From Legionella waltersii (GTDB taxonomy: Bacteria > Pseudomonadota > Gammaproteobacteria > Legionellales > Legionellaceae), in contig NZ_LNZB01000036.1 of assembly GCF_001468085.1 (NCBI RefSeq), positions 44,967 to 108,966 on the forward strand: a stretch of DNA of 64,000 bases, written 5' to 3'. Made by a program: the position numbers and the translations under genes. Of the stretch, positions 8,552 through 16,928 are shown in pieces (positions within the stretch are counted from its first letter, which is position 1; every line of letters starts with the position of its first letter). The notes below the pieces were generated by a model. That model had not been told where the DNA came from and searched no databases. It saw nothing but the letters and a program-made list of their open reading frames with translations.

Positions 8552-8661
8552 GCACGATAGCACCCAACAATCCGAGCCATGCTGTGAGGGTCCAGAAACT
8601 AAAGAAAACTGAACCTCCGCCGACAAATCCAATATTAAACCATTCATTAAAAACAATAAGA

Positions 8662-10305
8662 ATGAACATAAAACACAATTTAACGAACACGTCCATCGTC
8701 CTAAAAAGCTACGTTAACAAATACGCGTTTATCGGTTTGGGAATTGCGGTATTCAGTATTTTAATCGCTACCTGCATCGTTTCCTATCAGATTACAGGCT
8801 CCATCAGTTTAAATGGATTTATTAAAGCCCAACTAACTAACCCAGCAATATGGGTTCTTGATCTAACCCCTTTTATTTTTGCTTATTGGGGACAATCGTT
8901 TTGCTATAGCTTAATGAATAGAGCCAAAACCATTCTTTCGAACACAACCAGTGAATTTCTCAATAAAAGCGGGGATCTAGAAGGGCAGCTTAAATACGAA
9001 GTTCAACATGATAGCCTTACTCATTTGCCGAATAGTCGATTATTGAAAGAGCAAATCATTGAGTCCATAAAACAACTTAATAATTCAGGTGAACTTGCCG
9101 TAGTTATTCTAAAAATAAATGGTTTTAAACAGTTGCACAATTATTTTGGCAATTTTAATGTCAATCAGGCTTTAATCGAATACTCCAAAACCATCCAATC
9201 CGTGTTGCTTGAACATTCAATTCTGGAAGCCACGATTGGAATAAACTCCGCTGCACGCCTGGATCATGACGAATTTGCCTTATTATTACGTCGATTGAAC
9301 ATGAACGTCGATCGAAACAAACTCTTGGCATCCATCATCAACTCAACAACAACCAGCATCATGGTTGATGGGATTCCCGTTCCTTTCACTCCTGTTGCAG
9401 CAATTGCCACCTATCCTTTTCAAGCGGACAATGAAGAAACCTTGATCAATAACGCTCGAACAGCGGTTTATCATGCACGGAAAGAAGGAAAACCCTATAT
9501 GGTTTATCATAAAAGCATGGATGAAGGGTTCAGCATTAACCGCGCTTTAATGAATCAGCTAGGGCAAGCCATTGAGCAAAATACCCTTAAAATCCATTAT
9601 CAACCTATCTATGAGTTGGCCACAAGAAAAATCGTTGGTGCTGAATCCATCGTTCTGCTTGAACATGACAAAGCTGGGCTAATTCCCGTTGAGAAGTTTA
9701 TGCCTCTCATTGAGGCCTCGCCATTGGTGCATAAGGTCACTGAATTCCTGTTAGCAAACAGCATAAAGCAACTTCAAAAATGGCAGCAAGAGGGCTTTAT
9801 GATTTTTGGGGCAATCCATTTAGCCACTAAAGATTCCGTTAATAATGATTTACCAAGTTTAATTGAGATGATGCTTCATGAACATAAAGTAAATCCAGAC
9901 CATTTAAAACTAGAACTGACGGAACAAGCTTGCCTTTTAGACCCAACAAAAACAGCCGAGATACTTCATCAGATATCCAGTTTGGGCGTGCAGCTCACCA
10001 TTGCTGACTTCAACAGCAGTTTTTCCTCCTTTGTGTCTTTATCCAATCTCCCAATCCATGAACTAAAAATAGAAAAATCACTGATTATGAATATGGGAAA
10101 AGATCCAACGAAATCAAACGTCATAGAAGGCATCATTAGAGTGGCTAATTCCTTAGGGTTGAAAACCTCCGCGGATGAAATTAGTGACGTAAAAACGGCT
10201 GAGCTATTGAAGGAGTATGGCTGTGTTTATGGCCAAGGCTCTCATTTCTCACAGGCTTTAGATGCTCTTGAATTTAGCATCTTACTTCAAAAACCATCTC
10301 AATAA
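8662..10305 (+). CDS. Membrane protein with degenerate GGDEF and EAL domains
   Basis: This 547-residue protein has two membrane segments (about 22-44 and 61-80), then a GGDEF-type domain (about 115-280) and an EAL-type domain (about 300-547). The cyclase signature is RLDHDEF instead of RxGGDEF. The phosphodiesterase signature is ESI instead of EAL, with ADFN for DDFG, KIEKSL for KIDRSF and ADEISD for AEGVET. Both catalytic sites therefore look dead, and the protein may act as a c-di-GMP sensor or scaffold. The reading frame is open upstream into the REP at 8476, but that part is repeat DNA, so I use the ATG at 8662. Confidence 0.85.
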   Translation: MNIKHNLTNTSIVLKSYVNKYAFIGLGIAVFSILIATCIVSYQITGSISLNGFIKAQLTNPAIWVLDLTPFIFAYWGQSFCYSLMNRAKTILSNTTSEFLNKSGDLEGQLKYEVQHDSLTHLPNSRLLKEQIIESIKQLNNSGELAVVILKINGFKQLHNYFGNFNVNQALIEYSKTIQSVLLEHSILEATIGINSAARLDHDEFALLLRRLNMNVDRNKLLASIINSTTTSIMVDGIPVPFTPVAAIATYPFQADNEETLINNARTAVYHARKEGKPYMVYHKSMDEGFSINRALMNQLGQAIEQNTLKIHYQPIYELATRKIVGAESIVLLEHDKAGLIPVEKFMPLIEASPLVHKVTEFLLANSIKQLQKWQQEGFMIFGAIHLATKDSVNNDLPSLIEMMLHEHKVNPDHLKLELTEQACLLDPTKTAEILHQISSLGVQLTIADFNSSFSSFVSLSNLPIHELKIEKSLIMNMGKDPTKSNVIEGIIRVANSLGLKTSADEISDVKTAELLKEYGCVYGQGSHFSQALDALEFSILLQKPSQ

Positions 10306-10318
10306 CGATAGGCATAGT

Positions 10319-10411
10319 ATCCGCTTGCTTACGCGCGCGGCTCGGTTCTTTCTTTTCTATCTGAAACAAATCTGAGTCACAGCAGGGAGTGAACCGAGCA
10401 GAGATCATGAG
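10319..10411. repeat. REP variant (GCTTGCT subtype)
   Basis: ATCCGCTTGCTTACGCGCGC followed by GGCTCGGTT, then a spacer with CAAATCTGAGTCACAGCAGG and a decayed reverse arm starting GTGAACCGAG. The spacer is nearly the same as in the element at 55427-55528, which defines a second REP subtype. Confidence 0.75.
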
Positions 10412-10422
10412 GGATAGATGTA

Positions 10423-10451
10423 GGGGACGGACCCCAGTGGGGTCCGTCCCC
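10423..10451. repeat. 29-bp palindrome, copy 1
   Basis: GGGGACGGACCCC-AGT-GGGGTCCGTCCCC: perfect 13-bp arms around a 3-nt loop. Near-identical copies lie at 16521, 34518, 43887 and 51904, with a weak copy at 21655; all are intergenic. Confidence 0.9.
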
Positions 10452-10554
10452 ATTTGTCTTGGTACATCTTGAACCAGTTACCACATGGTAACTAATTGAT
10501 AATTATAAGTATTATTTTTACACTTGAATTCCCTTTTACAAACAGGAGACTGGG

Positions 10555-10644
10555 ATGAAAAATCAAGTTAAGGAAGTGATTAAATCAATTATTTTGTCTA
10601 AGTTGAAGCAAGATAAAGCGGTTTGGTGTGTGCCTCAGGGTTAA
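10555..10644 (+). CDS. Possible 29-residue small ORF
   Basis: ATG at 10555 follows AGGAGA with good spacing and encodes MKNQVKEVIKSIILSKLKQ and ten more residues, ending CVPQG. The amphipathic, lysine-rich sequence matches nothing I recognise. It may be a real small gene or the start of a truncated one, since a REP pair begins 16 nt after the stop. Confidence 0.3.
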   Translation: MKNQVKEVIKSIILSKLKQDKAVWCVPQG

Positions 10645-10659
10645 CGCTGGGTGATTTTG

Positions 10660-10728
10660 TCCGCTCTCTCACGGTCGCGTCTCGGTTTTTCCTTGCCAAT
10701 CGAGCCACGACCGTCAGGGATCAGATAC
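10660..10728. repeat. REP inverted pair, partly decayed
   Basis: TCCGCTCTCTCACGGTCGCG ... CGACCGTCAGGGATCAGAT, with several changes from the consensus in both arms. It ends about 28 nt before the start of the next gene. Confidence 0.75.
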
Positions 10729-10755
10729 TAGGTAACGCCAATCGAGGATGCCAAG

Positions 10756-11184
10756 TTGATAACTGATCTACATCAATCCATCACCTACAAGAATGAGAAG
10801 CTCTTCACACGCTACGAGAGGGACTACCCCAATGCCCTTTTAGCAGCTCCAGTTGCGTTAAAAGAACTCATTAAGTTCTTTTGGTTAAGTAAAAAACACC
10901 AACAAGACTTACTCCTGAAACCCTACGCGAAACATCTGCAATTTCAATGCGCGATTCATCAAGAAATGGGTGATATCGATTCGATGTGGCATACCTTTTT
11001 GCTGTATTCAAAAGAGTATCAAACATTTTGCCTGACGCATTTTGATGGACAATTTATTCATCACGAGCCTAAGGAGGATTCAACTTCGATGGTTGGTGAG
11101 ATAGAGCTCACTTATTATTTAGAATACATTGAACAACATTTAGGGCTCAGTACACTCAAATTGTGGTTTCAGGTTACTGACTAA
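10756..11184 (+). CDS. Hypothetical protein with GRDP-like WH...HH motif
   Basis: This 142-residue protein contains DSMWHTFLLYSKEYQTFC followed by FDGQFIHHEP. The pattern D-x-x-W-H with a later F-x-x-x-F-I-H-H-x-P resembles the GRDP-like (glycine-rich-domain-protein-like) family, a group of uncharacterised proteins with conserved His residues. No signal peptide or membrane segment is seen. The start codon is TTG at 10756 with a weak AGGA at 10745-10748. The last 45 nt overlap the end of the convergent HxlR gene. The family assignment is by motif only. Confidence 0.6.
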   Translation: MITDLHQSITYKNEKLFTRYERDYPNALLAAPVALKELIKFFWLSKKHQQDLLLKPYAKHLQFQCAIHQEMGDIDSMWHTFLLYSKEYQTFCLTHFDGQFIHHEPKEDSTSMVGEIELTYYLEYIEQHLGLSTLKLWFQVTD

Positions 11185-11511
11185 TAAATCATCCATGTGT
11201 TGCTCCGTCCAATCCGTTAGCTGCTTTAAAATCGGAGCCAAAGACCTGCCCAACGCTGTTAAACAGTATTCTACCCTTAAGATTATTTCATGGTATTCAG
11301 TACGCTGTATGAATCCAAGTTGCTCCAATTTTTGTAAACTCTGAGTAAGAACTTTAGGAGAAATCCCGCCAATATCCCTTTTCAATTCTCCAAATCGGTA
11401 TGTACTTTGAGACAGCTTAAGAATGATTAAAATAGACCATTTGTCACCAATGGCCGCTAAAATATTTCGTGAGGGGCAGTCTTTGTTGTACACATCAAAT
11501 TTGATATTCAA
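11140..11511 (-). CDS. HxlR-family winged-helix transcriptional regulator
   Basis: This 123-residue protein has the HxlR layout: an N-terminal Cys (KDCPSRNILAAIGDKWSILI), the recognition region RFGELKRDIGGISPKVLTQS, and the wing region LEQLGFIQRTEYHEI. HxlR proteins respond to aldehyde or redox stress through the N-terminal Cys; the ligand here is unknown. The start is TTG at 11511, one nt after the stop of the ElyC-like gene, with GGAA six nt upstream, so translation is probably coupled. The 3' end overlaps the convergent gene at 10756 by 45 nt. Confidence 0.88.
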   Translation of the reverse strand: MNIKFDVYNKDCPSRNILAAIGDKWSILIILKLSQSTYRFGELKRDIGGISPKVLTQSLQKLEQLGFIQRTEYHEIILRVEYCLTALGRSLAPILKQLTDWTEQHMDDLLVSNLKPQFECTEP

Positions 11512-11512
11512 G

Positions 11513-12268
11513 CTAATTTCCTTTCAGTCCAAAAACCCATATTTGTCCCAAAATTTCATGAAATGCGATGGAAAAATAACAAAGGTTATAGGTATTAGGA
11601 ATCACCATTTTCAGCCAAGTATCGGTGCTCCAATAAAAGGTGAAGTCGGTAGGAGCAGGAATTGGGTTTAAGCCCTCTTTCTTGCATAAAACCATTGAAC
11701 GAGGCATATGTACTGCAGAGGTCACTAAATAAAACGGATCTTGATGAACGATGTGCACTAGTTCTTTAGCCTGTGCAACCGTATTAATGGAGTATGTCTC
11801 AAGAACTACTCTGTCTTTAGGTATTGCAAACCATTCGCTTAACTCAGCCAATAAGAATGCCTCAGGTTGCTCCCCAATAGAGCCCCCTCCAGACAAAACT
11901 AATTTTGCTTTGGGTAGTTGCCGGAATAGTCTCACGCCTTCAACCAAGCGTTTGATGCTTGCTGAGGACAATAAATCATTGGCAGGAAAGCCTGGAGATA
12001 GGTTTTGGCCCCCGCTTAAAACAACAACCCATTTGACAGAAGGGTCTGCTAGTTTCACGACCTTATATCGAGCCTCTAATTGTTTGGTCAAGTAATGCGG
12101 CAAGAATCCAGTGCTGAACACAAGAAGAACGAGTAAAACAATGAACCCTAATACGCGCATGCGCTTCGATGAGATAGACCGCCAGAAAAGGAGCATGACA
12201 GCAAGCAAAAGCAAACTGATTAAAAAAGGATTCAATAAAAACTCAAGAAAATGCCTTAAAGCAGCCAT
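11513..12268 (-). CDS. ElyC/SanA/YdcF-like (DUF218) envelope protein
   Basis: This 251-residue protein has two N-terminal membrane segments (about 10-27 and 37-55) followed by a DUF218 domain. Visible motifs are VVLSGGQN, the second loop LVLSGGGSIGEQPEA, and LVTSAVHMPRS. E. coli ElyC, of the same family, helps maintain peptidoglycan and lipid-carrier recycling at low temperature; the exact role here is inferred. I chose the ATG at 12268, which overlaps the lptG stop as TAATG, over a longer open frame that would lie inside lptG. The gene is therefore translationally coupled to lptG. Confidence 0.85.
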   Translation of the reverse strand: MAALRHFLEFLLNPFLISLLLLAVMLLFWRSISSKRMRVLGFIVLLVLLVFSTGFLPHYLTKQLEARYKVVKLADPSVKWVVVLSGGQNLSPGFPANDLLSSASIKRLVEGVRLFRQLPKAKLVLSGGGSIGEQPEAFLLAELSEWFAIPKDRVVLETYSINTVAQAKELVHIVHQDPFYLVTSAVHMPRSMVLCKKEGLNPIPAPTDFTFYWSTDTWLKMVIPNTYNLCYFSIAFHEILGQIWVFGLKGN

Positions 12269-13338
12269 TATCTCACCCTGCGCATCAAATACAGTCCTAT
12301 CAAAGCAAATATCACCGTAGGAGCAAATGCAGCCAGCTCCGGTGGCCACTGGAAAACCGTGCTCACTGGCCCAAAAAAGCGATTTCCTAAATGAAAACCA
12401 AAGCCAACCATAGCTCCGACCAATAATTTAGATCCCATGGTGGAAGAACGTAATGGCCCAAAAATAAAGGGTATTGCCAACACCATCATCACCACCGTGT
12501 TTAATGGCTGAATGATCCGCTGCAATAAGGCAAATTTATAATTTGAAACGTTTTGTTGGTTATTTTTTTGATCTTTGATGTAACGTTTCAACTCCATCAA
12601 CGTCATCTCATCGGGATTAGTTCCCGCTAACTTCAAAATATCCAATTTTACAGGAACATCCCAAGTGATCGTTTTAAATTGAGTGGCTTGTGTCGCATTT
12701 TCAGTGAACTCTGTCTGGCTCACTCCATAGGCTACCCAAGCGTTGTTTTCGTACTTCACTTCGTCCATATGTCGAGCCAAGGTTAGATTGTGCTGCTGGT
12801 CGAAGCGAAATTGTTTAACCGATTGCAAAATATTCCCATTTTGCACCAAGGCTATGGACACAAAATCATTGCCATAACGCAACCAAGCGCCTTTTGATGT
12901 TCTTAGGGTTTGCCCTCCTGTGAGGGCCGCGACTTTGTATTGATTGGCGTAATGTGCCATAAGCGGGACAATGGTCTCTCCCAAAGTGGTGATTAACACA
13001 ATAACAATAAAGGATGCCTTTAAAACGGCTGCGGTGATCTGTCCAATGGACATCCCCGCCGAACGCATGACAATCAGCTCACTGTGATTTGCCAAAACAC
13101 CCAAGCCAATTAAGCACCCGAGTAAACTTGCTACTGGGAAAAACAAATACACTTGGTAAGGCATTTGCAGTAAAACAAAAAAAGCGGCCTGGACAATTCC
13201 ATAATCCACTTGACCTAAATCGTCGACCTGATTAACAAATAAAATGAAGATCTGTAGACCTACGAGCACCAAAGTGACCAAAGCAATCGCTGATAGTACG
13301 CTCCTTGATATATAACGATCTAAGATTCTACTGCTCAT
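12268..13338 (-). CDS. lptG: LPS export ABC transporter permease LptG
   Basis: LptG and LptF form the inner-membrane core of the LptB2FG extractor that moves LPS towards the outer membrane. The 356-residue protein has the normal length, with three N-terminal membrane segments, a periplasmic jelly-roll region (about 130-270) and three C-terminal segments. The coupling-helix region is recognisable in NHSELIVMRSAGMSIGQI. It begins in a 4-bp ATGA overlap with the lptF stop and ends in a TAATG overlap with the ElyC-like gene. Confidence 0.95.
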   Translation of the reverse strand: MSSRILDRYISRSVLSAIALVTLVLVGLQIFILFVNQVDDLGQVDYGIVQAAFFVLLQMPYQVYLFFPVASLLGCLIGLGVLANHSELIVMRSAGMSIGQITAAVLKASFIVIVLITTLGETIVPLMAHYANQYKVAALTGGQTLRTSKGAWLRYGNDFVSIALVQNGNILQSVKQFRFDQQHNLTLARHMDEVKYENNAWVAYGVSQTEFTENATQATQFKTITWDVPVKLDILKLAGTNPDEMTLMELKRYIKDQKNNQQNVSNYKFALLQRIIQPLNTVVMMVLAIPFIFGPLRSSTMGSKLLVGAMVGFGFHLGNRFFGPVSTVFQWPPELAAFAPTVIFALIGLYLMRRVR

Positions 13339-14414
13339 GCAAGTTTCACCTTATTGCGCCAAATGAAATAGACCCCTAATGCAATAACCAGTAGGTGAAT
13401 CCACCACATCCCTATCCACCAAGGAATTTTACCCGTAGCTACGGCGTCACGGGCTACAAACATGAAATTAGCGTACAATATATATATCAAAATTGCCGGT
13501 AATAGCTTAGCAAACTTCCCCGATCGGGGACTGACTCGGCTGAGTGGAACAGCAATCAATGTCAGTGAAAGCACCATCAGAGGAACTGAAATTCGCCATT
13601 GCAATTCCGCTGCTTTGGCTAAATCAGGATTGTTAAAGGGCCACAAATCAGCTGTTTTAATGGTTTTAGCCTCGTTTTTGTAATTCGCCGTTGGCTGAGG
13701 CAGTTTGGATTGATAGGTTTCAAATTGAGCCACTTGGTAGTCTGCTTGGCCGGGTACACCTTGATACTCCTTACCATCCTGTAAAATTAAGTAATCCTCA
13801 TTCGTTTTAGGGTTTGTTTTAGCCAGTGCTTTATTGGCCCAGAGGACATCCCAAATGACACGATTATCCCTTATACTTTGCCTAGCCATGAACACTTGTT
13901 CTCCCTGAGTATGATCGCGACTCATGGATTGCACATAGAATACTTGTTGACCTCCATTAATGGCATGGAAGCGACCGGGCATGATGGTCTGAATAAGCGT
14001 TTTAAGACCGGTAGAGCGTAACAATTTATATCGCTCCGCGGCAATTATAGGGCTCGCCCATATCATGACTGCAGCGACTAGAACGACAACAACACTTCCC
14101 ATGATTAAGCTGTGCTTAAGCAGCTGATTGGGACTATAACCACTGGCACGCAACACGGTCATTTCGCTCTCTGCGTACAAACGCCCATAAGCGAGAAGTA
14201 AAGCCACATAAAATCCTAAAGGCAACAATAGCCCCATTAAATTCGGCATTTCTAAGAGCATGAGTTTCATGATGACAACCCCAGGAATCGTCCCAGAAGC
14301 CGCCCGATTCAAGTATTGAATGAATTGATTACTCATAAAAATAAGCACAAGAATCGCGGTTAACGCAATTAATGTTAAAAACACTTCTTTCGCCAAGTAA
14401 CGAAAAATAATCAA
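13335..14414 (-). CDS. lptF: LPS export ABC transporter permease LptF
   Basis: The 359-residue partner of LptG has the same architecture. The coupling-helix region reads LYAESEMTVLRASGYSPNQL, and the C-terminal half holds LQWRISVPLMVLSLTLIAVP. The start appears to be TTG at 14414, preceded by AGGGG with six nt spacing, because no ATG lies near the conserved N-terminus (IIFRYLAKEVFLT). It is transcribed away from pepA, the standard gammaproteobacterial arrangement lptG-lptF/pepA-holC. lptG overlaps by 4 bp. Confidence 0.95.
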   Translation of the reverse strand: MIIFRYLAKEVFLTLIALTAILVLIFMSNQFIQYLNRAASGTIPGVVIMKLMLLEMPNLMGLLLPLGFYVALLLAYGRLYAESEMTVLRASGYSPNQLLKHSLIMGSVVVVLVAAVMIWASPIIAAERYKLLRSTGLKTLIQTIMPGRFHAINGGQQVFYVQSMSRDHTQGEQVFMARQSIRDNRVIWDVLWANKALAKTNPKTNEDYLILQDGKEYQGVPGQADYQVAQFETYQSKLPQPTANYKNEAKTIKTADLWPFNNPDLAKAAELQWRISVPLMVLSLTLIAVPLSRVSPRSGKFAKLLPAILIYILYANFMFVARDAVATGKIPWWIGMWWIHLLVIALGVYFIWRNKVKLA

Positions 14415-14583
14415 TCGATACCCCTAGATTGAGAATAGTATGGATAGGCTTTAATTCTGCAAACTTAACCCCAAAGCACTTGTTAGAATACCATAAATTT
14501 CAACGAAACATGATAAATGTAAGTTTCAATGCACAAGCAATTTGGTTAAACTAGTGCTCTATTTAAAGGCATAGGAATACACT

Positions 14584-16035
14584 ATGAATTACGGACTGAC
14601 TAATACTCCCTCGTTAACCAACAATGAATGCCTTGTGGTTGGACTATTTTCTGATTCAGGCTTGCCTGATTGCGCTGCTCATCTTCATCAACATCATCAA
14701 GAGCTCATCCAAACTCTGAGCCAAAAAGCCTCTGAGCCCGGGGATTTAGTATGGCAATCGGACATTGACGGTCATAGTCTTCTGCTTATTCAGTGTGGCA
14801 AACAAAATGATTACAACCCAAGTCATTTTCAAAAACGAATTACTGAGATCACTGAAGCATTGATTAAACAACGCATCAGCTCAGCCACCTTATGTTTACC
14901 GCGTTTAGCGAACGAAACTGCGGAGTGGCAACTCGAGCAAATGATCGTCCAAATTGATAACTTACGTTATCAACTCTTGGATTTTAAAACTAAAAATCCA
15001 AAATCTCATCGTTTGGAGTCCATTACTTTTTACTTACCAGGCGCCAATGAAACTAGCTTAAAAGTGGCTAAAGCCATTGCTGATGGCGTTGAATACACAA
15101 GACATTTAGCCAATTTGCCAGCGAATGTATGTACGCCAACGTATCTAGGCGAACAGGCAACAGAGCTTGCCAAACAATTCGATTCAGTGACCTGTAAAGT
15201 CATGGGGAAAGAGGAGATACAAGCAATGGGCATGGGTGCCTTTTTAGCCGTTTCCCAAGGCAGCGACCAACCCCCTCGCTTAATTGATATTCAATACCAA
15301 GGTGCTGGCAAGGCAGATCCAATCGTGCTAGTCGGTAAAGGGATAACGTTTGACTCTGGTGGTTTATCCATAAAGCCAGCCAATGCCATGGACGAGATGA
15401 AATACGATATGTCTGGCGCAGCCAGTGTTTTAGGGACCATTAAAACCTGTGCTCTTTTGAAGCTCCCCATCAATGTAGTCGGGCTTATAGCCAGCGCAGA
15501 GAACCTCATTGGTGGTTCTGCAGTGAAATCAGGGGACATCGTCAAAACCATGTCAGGACAAACCGTTGAAATAATAAATACCGATGCTGAGGGACGCTTG
15601 GTATTATGCGATGCCTTAACCTACGCAGAACGTTTCAACCCCAAATTTGTCATCGATATTGCGACTCTCACTGGAGCAATCATTGTTGCGCTCGGTTCTG
15701 TAGCAACAGGATATATGACTAATGACGATGATCTTTCGCAATTAATTGAAACTGCTGCCAAAGAAAGTCAAGACAAAGTATGGAGAATGCCTCTGGATGA
15801 TGCCTATCAGGATGCTATAGATAGCCCATTAGCAGACATGATCAATGCCAATTTTGACCGTAGTGCGGGAAGCATTACTGCAGCCTGCTTTTTATCCCGC
15901 TTTACGGAAAAATATCGTTGGGCTCATTTGGATATTGCTGGTACGGCATGGGTTTCTGGAAAGAAACGCAATGCAACCGGTCGACCTGTTCCTTTATTAA
16001 CTCAAATACTACGCCATGTTGCCAATTCGCGTTGA
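14584..16035 (+). CDS. pepA: Leucyl aminopeptidase (M17), PepA
   Basis: PepA removes N-terminal residues from peptides using two metal ions; in E. coli it also binds DNA. This 483-residue protein has the M17 N-terminal macro-like domain and the catalytic C-terminal domain. Metal and active-site segments are complete: [16 protein letters not shown] and [18 protein letters not shown], followed by DIATLTGAI. holC overlaps its last 20 nt, as in many relatives. A second M17 gene lies at 16929-18293, so the cell has two paralogs. Confidence 0.95.
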   Translation: MNYGLTNTPSLTNNECLVVGLFSDSGLPDCAAHLHQHHQELIQTLSQKASEPGDLVWQSDIDGHSLLLIQCGKQNDYNPSHFQKRITEITEALIKQRISSATLCLPRLANETAEWQLEQMIVQIDNLRYQLLDFKTKNPKSHRLESITFYLPGANETSLKVAKAIADGVEYTRHLANLPANVCTPTYLGEQATELAKQFDSVTCKVMGKEEIQAMGMGAFLAVSQGSDQPPRLIDIQYQGAGKADPIVLVGKGITFDSGGLSIKPANAMDEMKYDMSGAASVLGTIKTCALLKLPINVVGLIASAENLIGGSAVKSGDIVKTMSGQTVEIINTDAEGRLVLCDALTYAERFNPKFVIDIATLTGAIIVALGSVATGYMTNDDDLSQLIETAAKESQDKVWRMPLDDAYQDAIDSPLADMINANFDRSAGSITAACFLSRFTEKYRWAHLDIAGTAWVSGKKRNATGRPVPLLTQILRHVANSR

Positions 16036-16462
16036 TTTTTACCTATTAGCTAGTGAGCAGCCCGATGATTTGTGGCGGCTCGCTTGTCGTTTAGTGGAAA
16101 AGGCCTATCACCGTGGTCATAGGATTTTCGTGCTTTGCAAAAACCAGCAAGATGCTGAGTCATTGGATGAATTATTATGGACGTATAAAGAAGAAAGTTT
16201 TATACCCCATAATTTACAAGGAGAGGGCCCTGAACCACCACCACCCGTGCAAATTGGCTTTGATAAAGAGCCTCGTGGGTTTAATGATATACTCATTAAT
16301 CTCAGCGGTGCTATACCGCCTTTTTGCCATCGCTTTAAGCGAGTCATTGAGTTGGTGAGCGCACTGGAGTCTGAGAAGGAGTTGAGTCGAGGGAGGTATA
16401 AGGAATATCGTTCGAAGGGTTATGCTTTGCATACGCATACTATTGAGAAAGAGATGGTGTAG
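16016..16462 (+). CDS. holC: DNA polymerase III chi subunit
   Basis: HolC (chi) links the clamp loader to single-strand-binding protein. The 148-residue protein shows the family pattern: [20 protein letters not shown], then [30 protein letters not shown] and [15 protein letters not shown]. The ATG at 16016 overlaps the end of pepA by 20 nt, which implies coupled translation. Its downstream region holds the 29-bp palindrome at 16521 and then the end of a convergent gene. Confidence 0.95.
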   Translation: MLPIRVDFYLLASEQPDDLWRLACRLVEKAYHRGHRIFVLCKNQQDAESLDELLWTYKEESFIPHNLQGEGPEPPPPVQIGFDKEPRGFNDILINLSGAIPPFCHRFKRVIELVSALESEKELSRGRYKEYRSKGYALHTHTIEKEMV

Positions 16463-16520
16463 CGTGGGTCCTTTGATGTGCGAGCTATTTGCTAGCGGAT
16501 AAACGGGGATCGGGGATAAC

Positions 16521-16549
16521 GGGGACGGACCCCAGTGGGGTCCGTCCCC
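16521..16549. repeat. 29-bp palindrome, copy 2
   Basis: GGGGACGGACCCC-AGT-GGGGTCCGTCCCC, identical to the copy at 10423. It sits between the convergent ends of holC and the DUF1840 gene, where a strong hairpin could block read-through from both sides. Confidence 0.9.
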
Positions 16550-16599
16550 AGCAACGTCCAGTCCCCAACAATATCTGCGCCGGTACAATTATCTCTCAA

Positions 16600-16914
16600 C
16601 TACCCTGGAAACTTAGAATACTCCCATAAAATATCGCAGTCTTTTTTCAGCGCTGCTTGCATCAATTGGATCAGTGGCATTGCTCGTTTAGCCAAACTAA
16701 TTTCCTGCTCTTGCTCCTCGTCATCTCTTGATTGATTCACTGCTTTAATCTTTCCTAAACCTTGTTGCAAACTCTCTAATGCCGTTGCAATGTCTTCGGA
16801 TTTAATGGCTCCAGGAATACTGCCTCCATGTCCTATTAATGACAGCAATTGCTTAGCGATGTCATTAAAGTAACTGATGTTTTCATAAGCGTCACATTTA
16901 AAGGTAACAAACAT
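16600..16914 (-). CDS. DUF1840-family protein
   Basis: This 104-residue cytosolic protein starts MFVTFKCDAYENISYFNDIA and continues KQLLSLIGHGGSIPGAIKSE, the recognisable N-terminus of DUF1840. A charged linker (SRDDEEQEQE) and a C-terminal helical segment (LAKRAMPLIQLMQAALKK) follow. The function of the family is unknown. It starts 14 nt after the stop of the M17 peptidase and is likely the last gene of a murJ-peptidase-DUF1840 operon. Confidence 0.8.
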   Translation of the reverse strand: MFVTFKCDAYENISYFNDIAKQLLSLIGHGGSIPGAIKSEDIATALESLQQGLGKIKAVNQSRDDEEQEQEISLAKRAMPLIQLMQAALKKDCDILWEYSKFPG

Positions 16915-16928
16915 AATACAGCCCCCTT

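Noticed and set aside
8461-8661. N-terminal extension of the degenerate GGDEF-EAL protein
   Set aside because: These 67 codons lie in the REP pair and its flank and start inside the RAYT gene; the ATG at 8662 directly precedes the first membrane helix.
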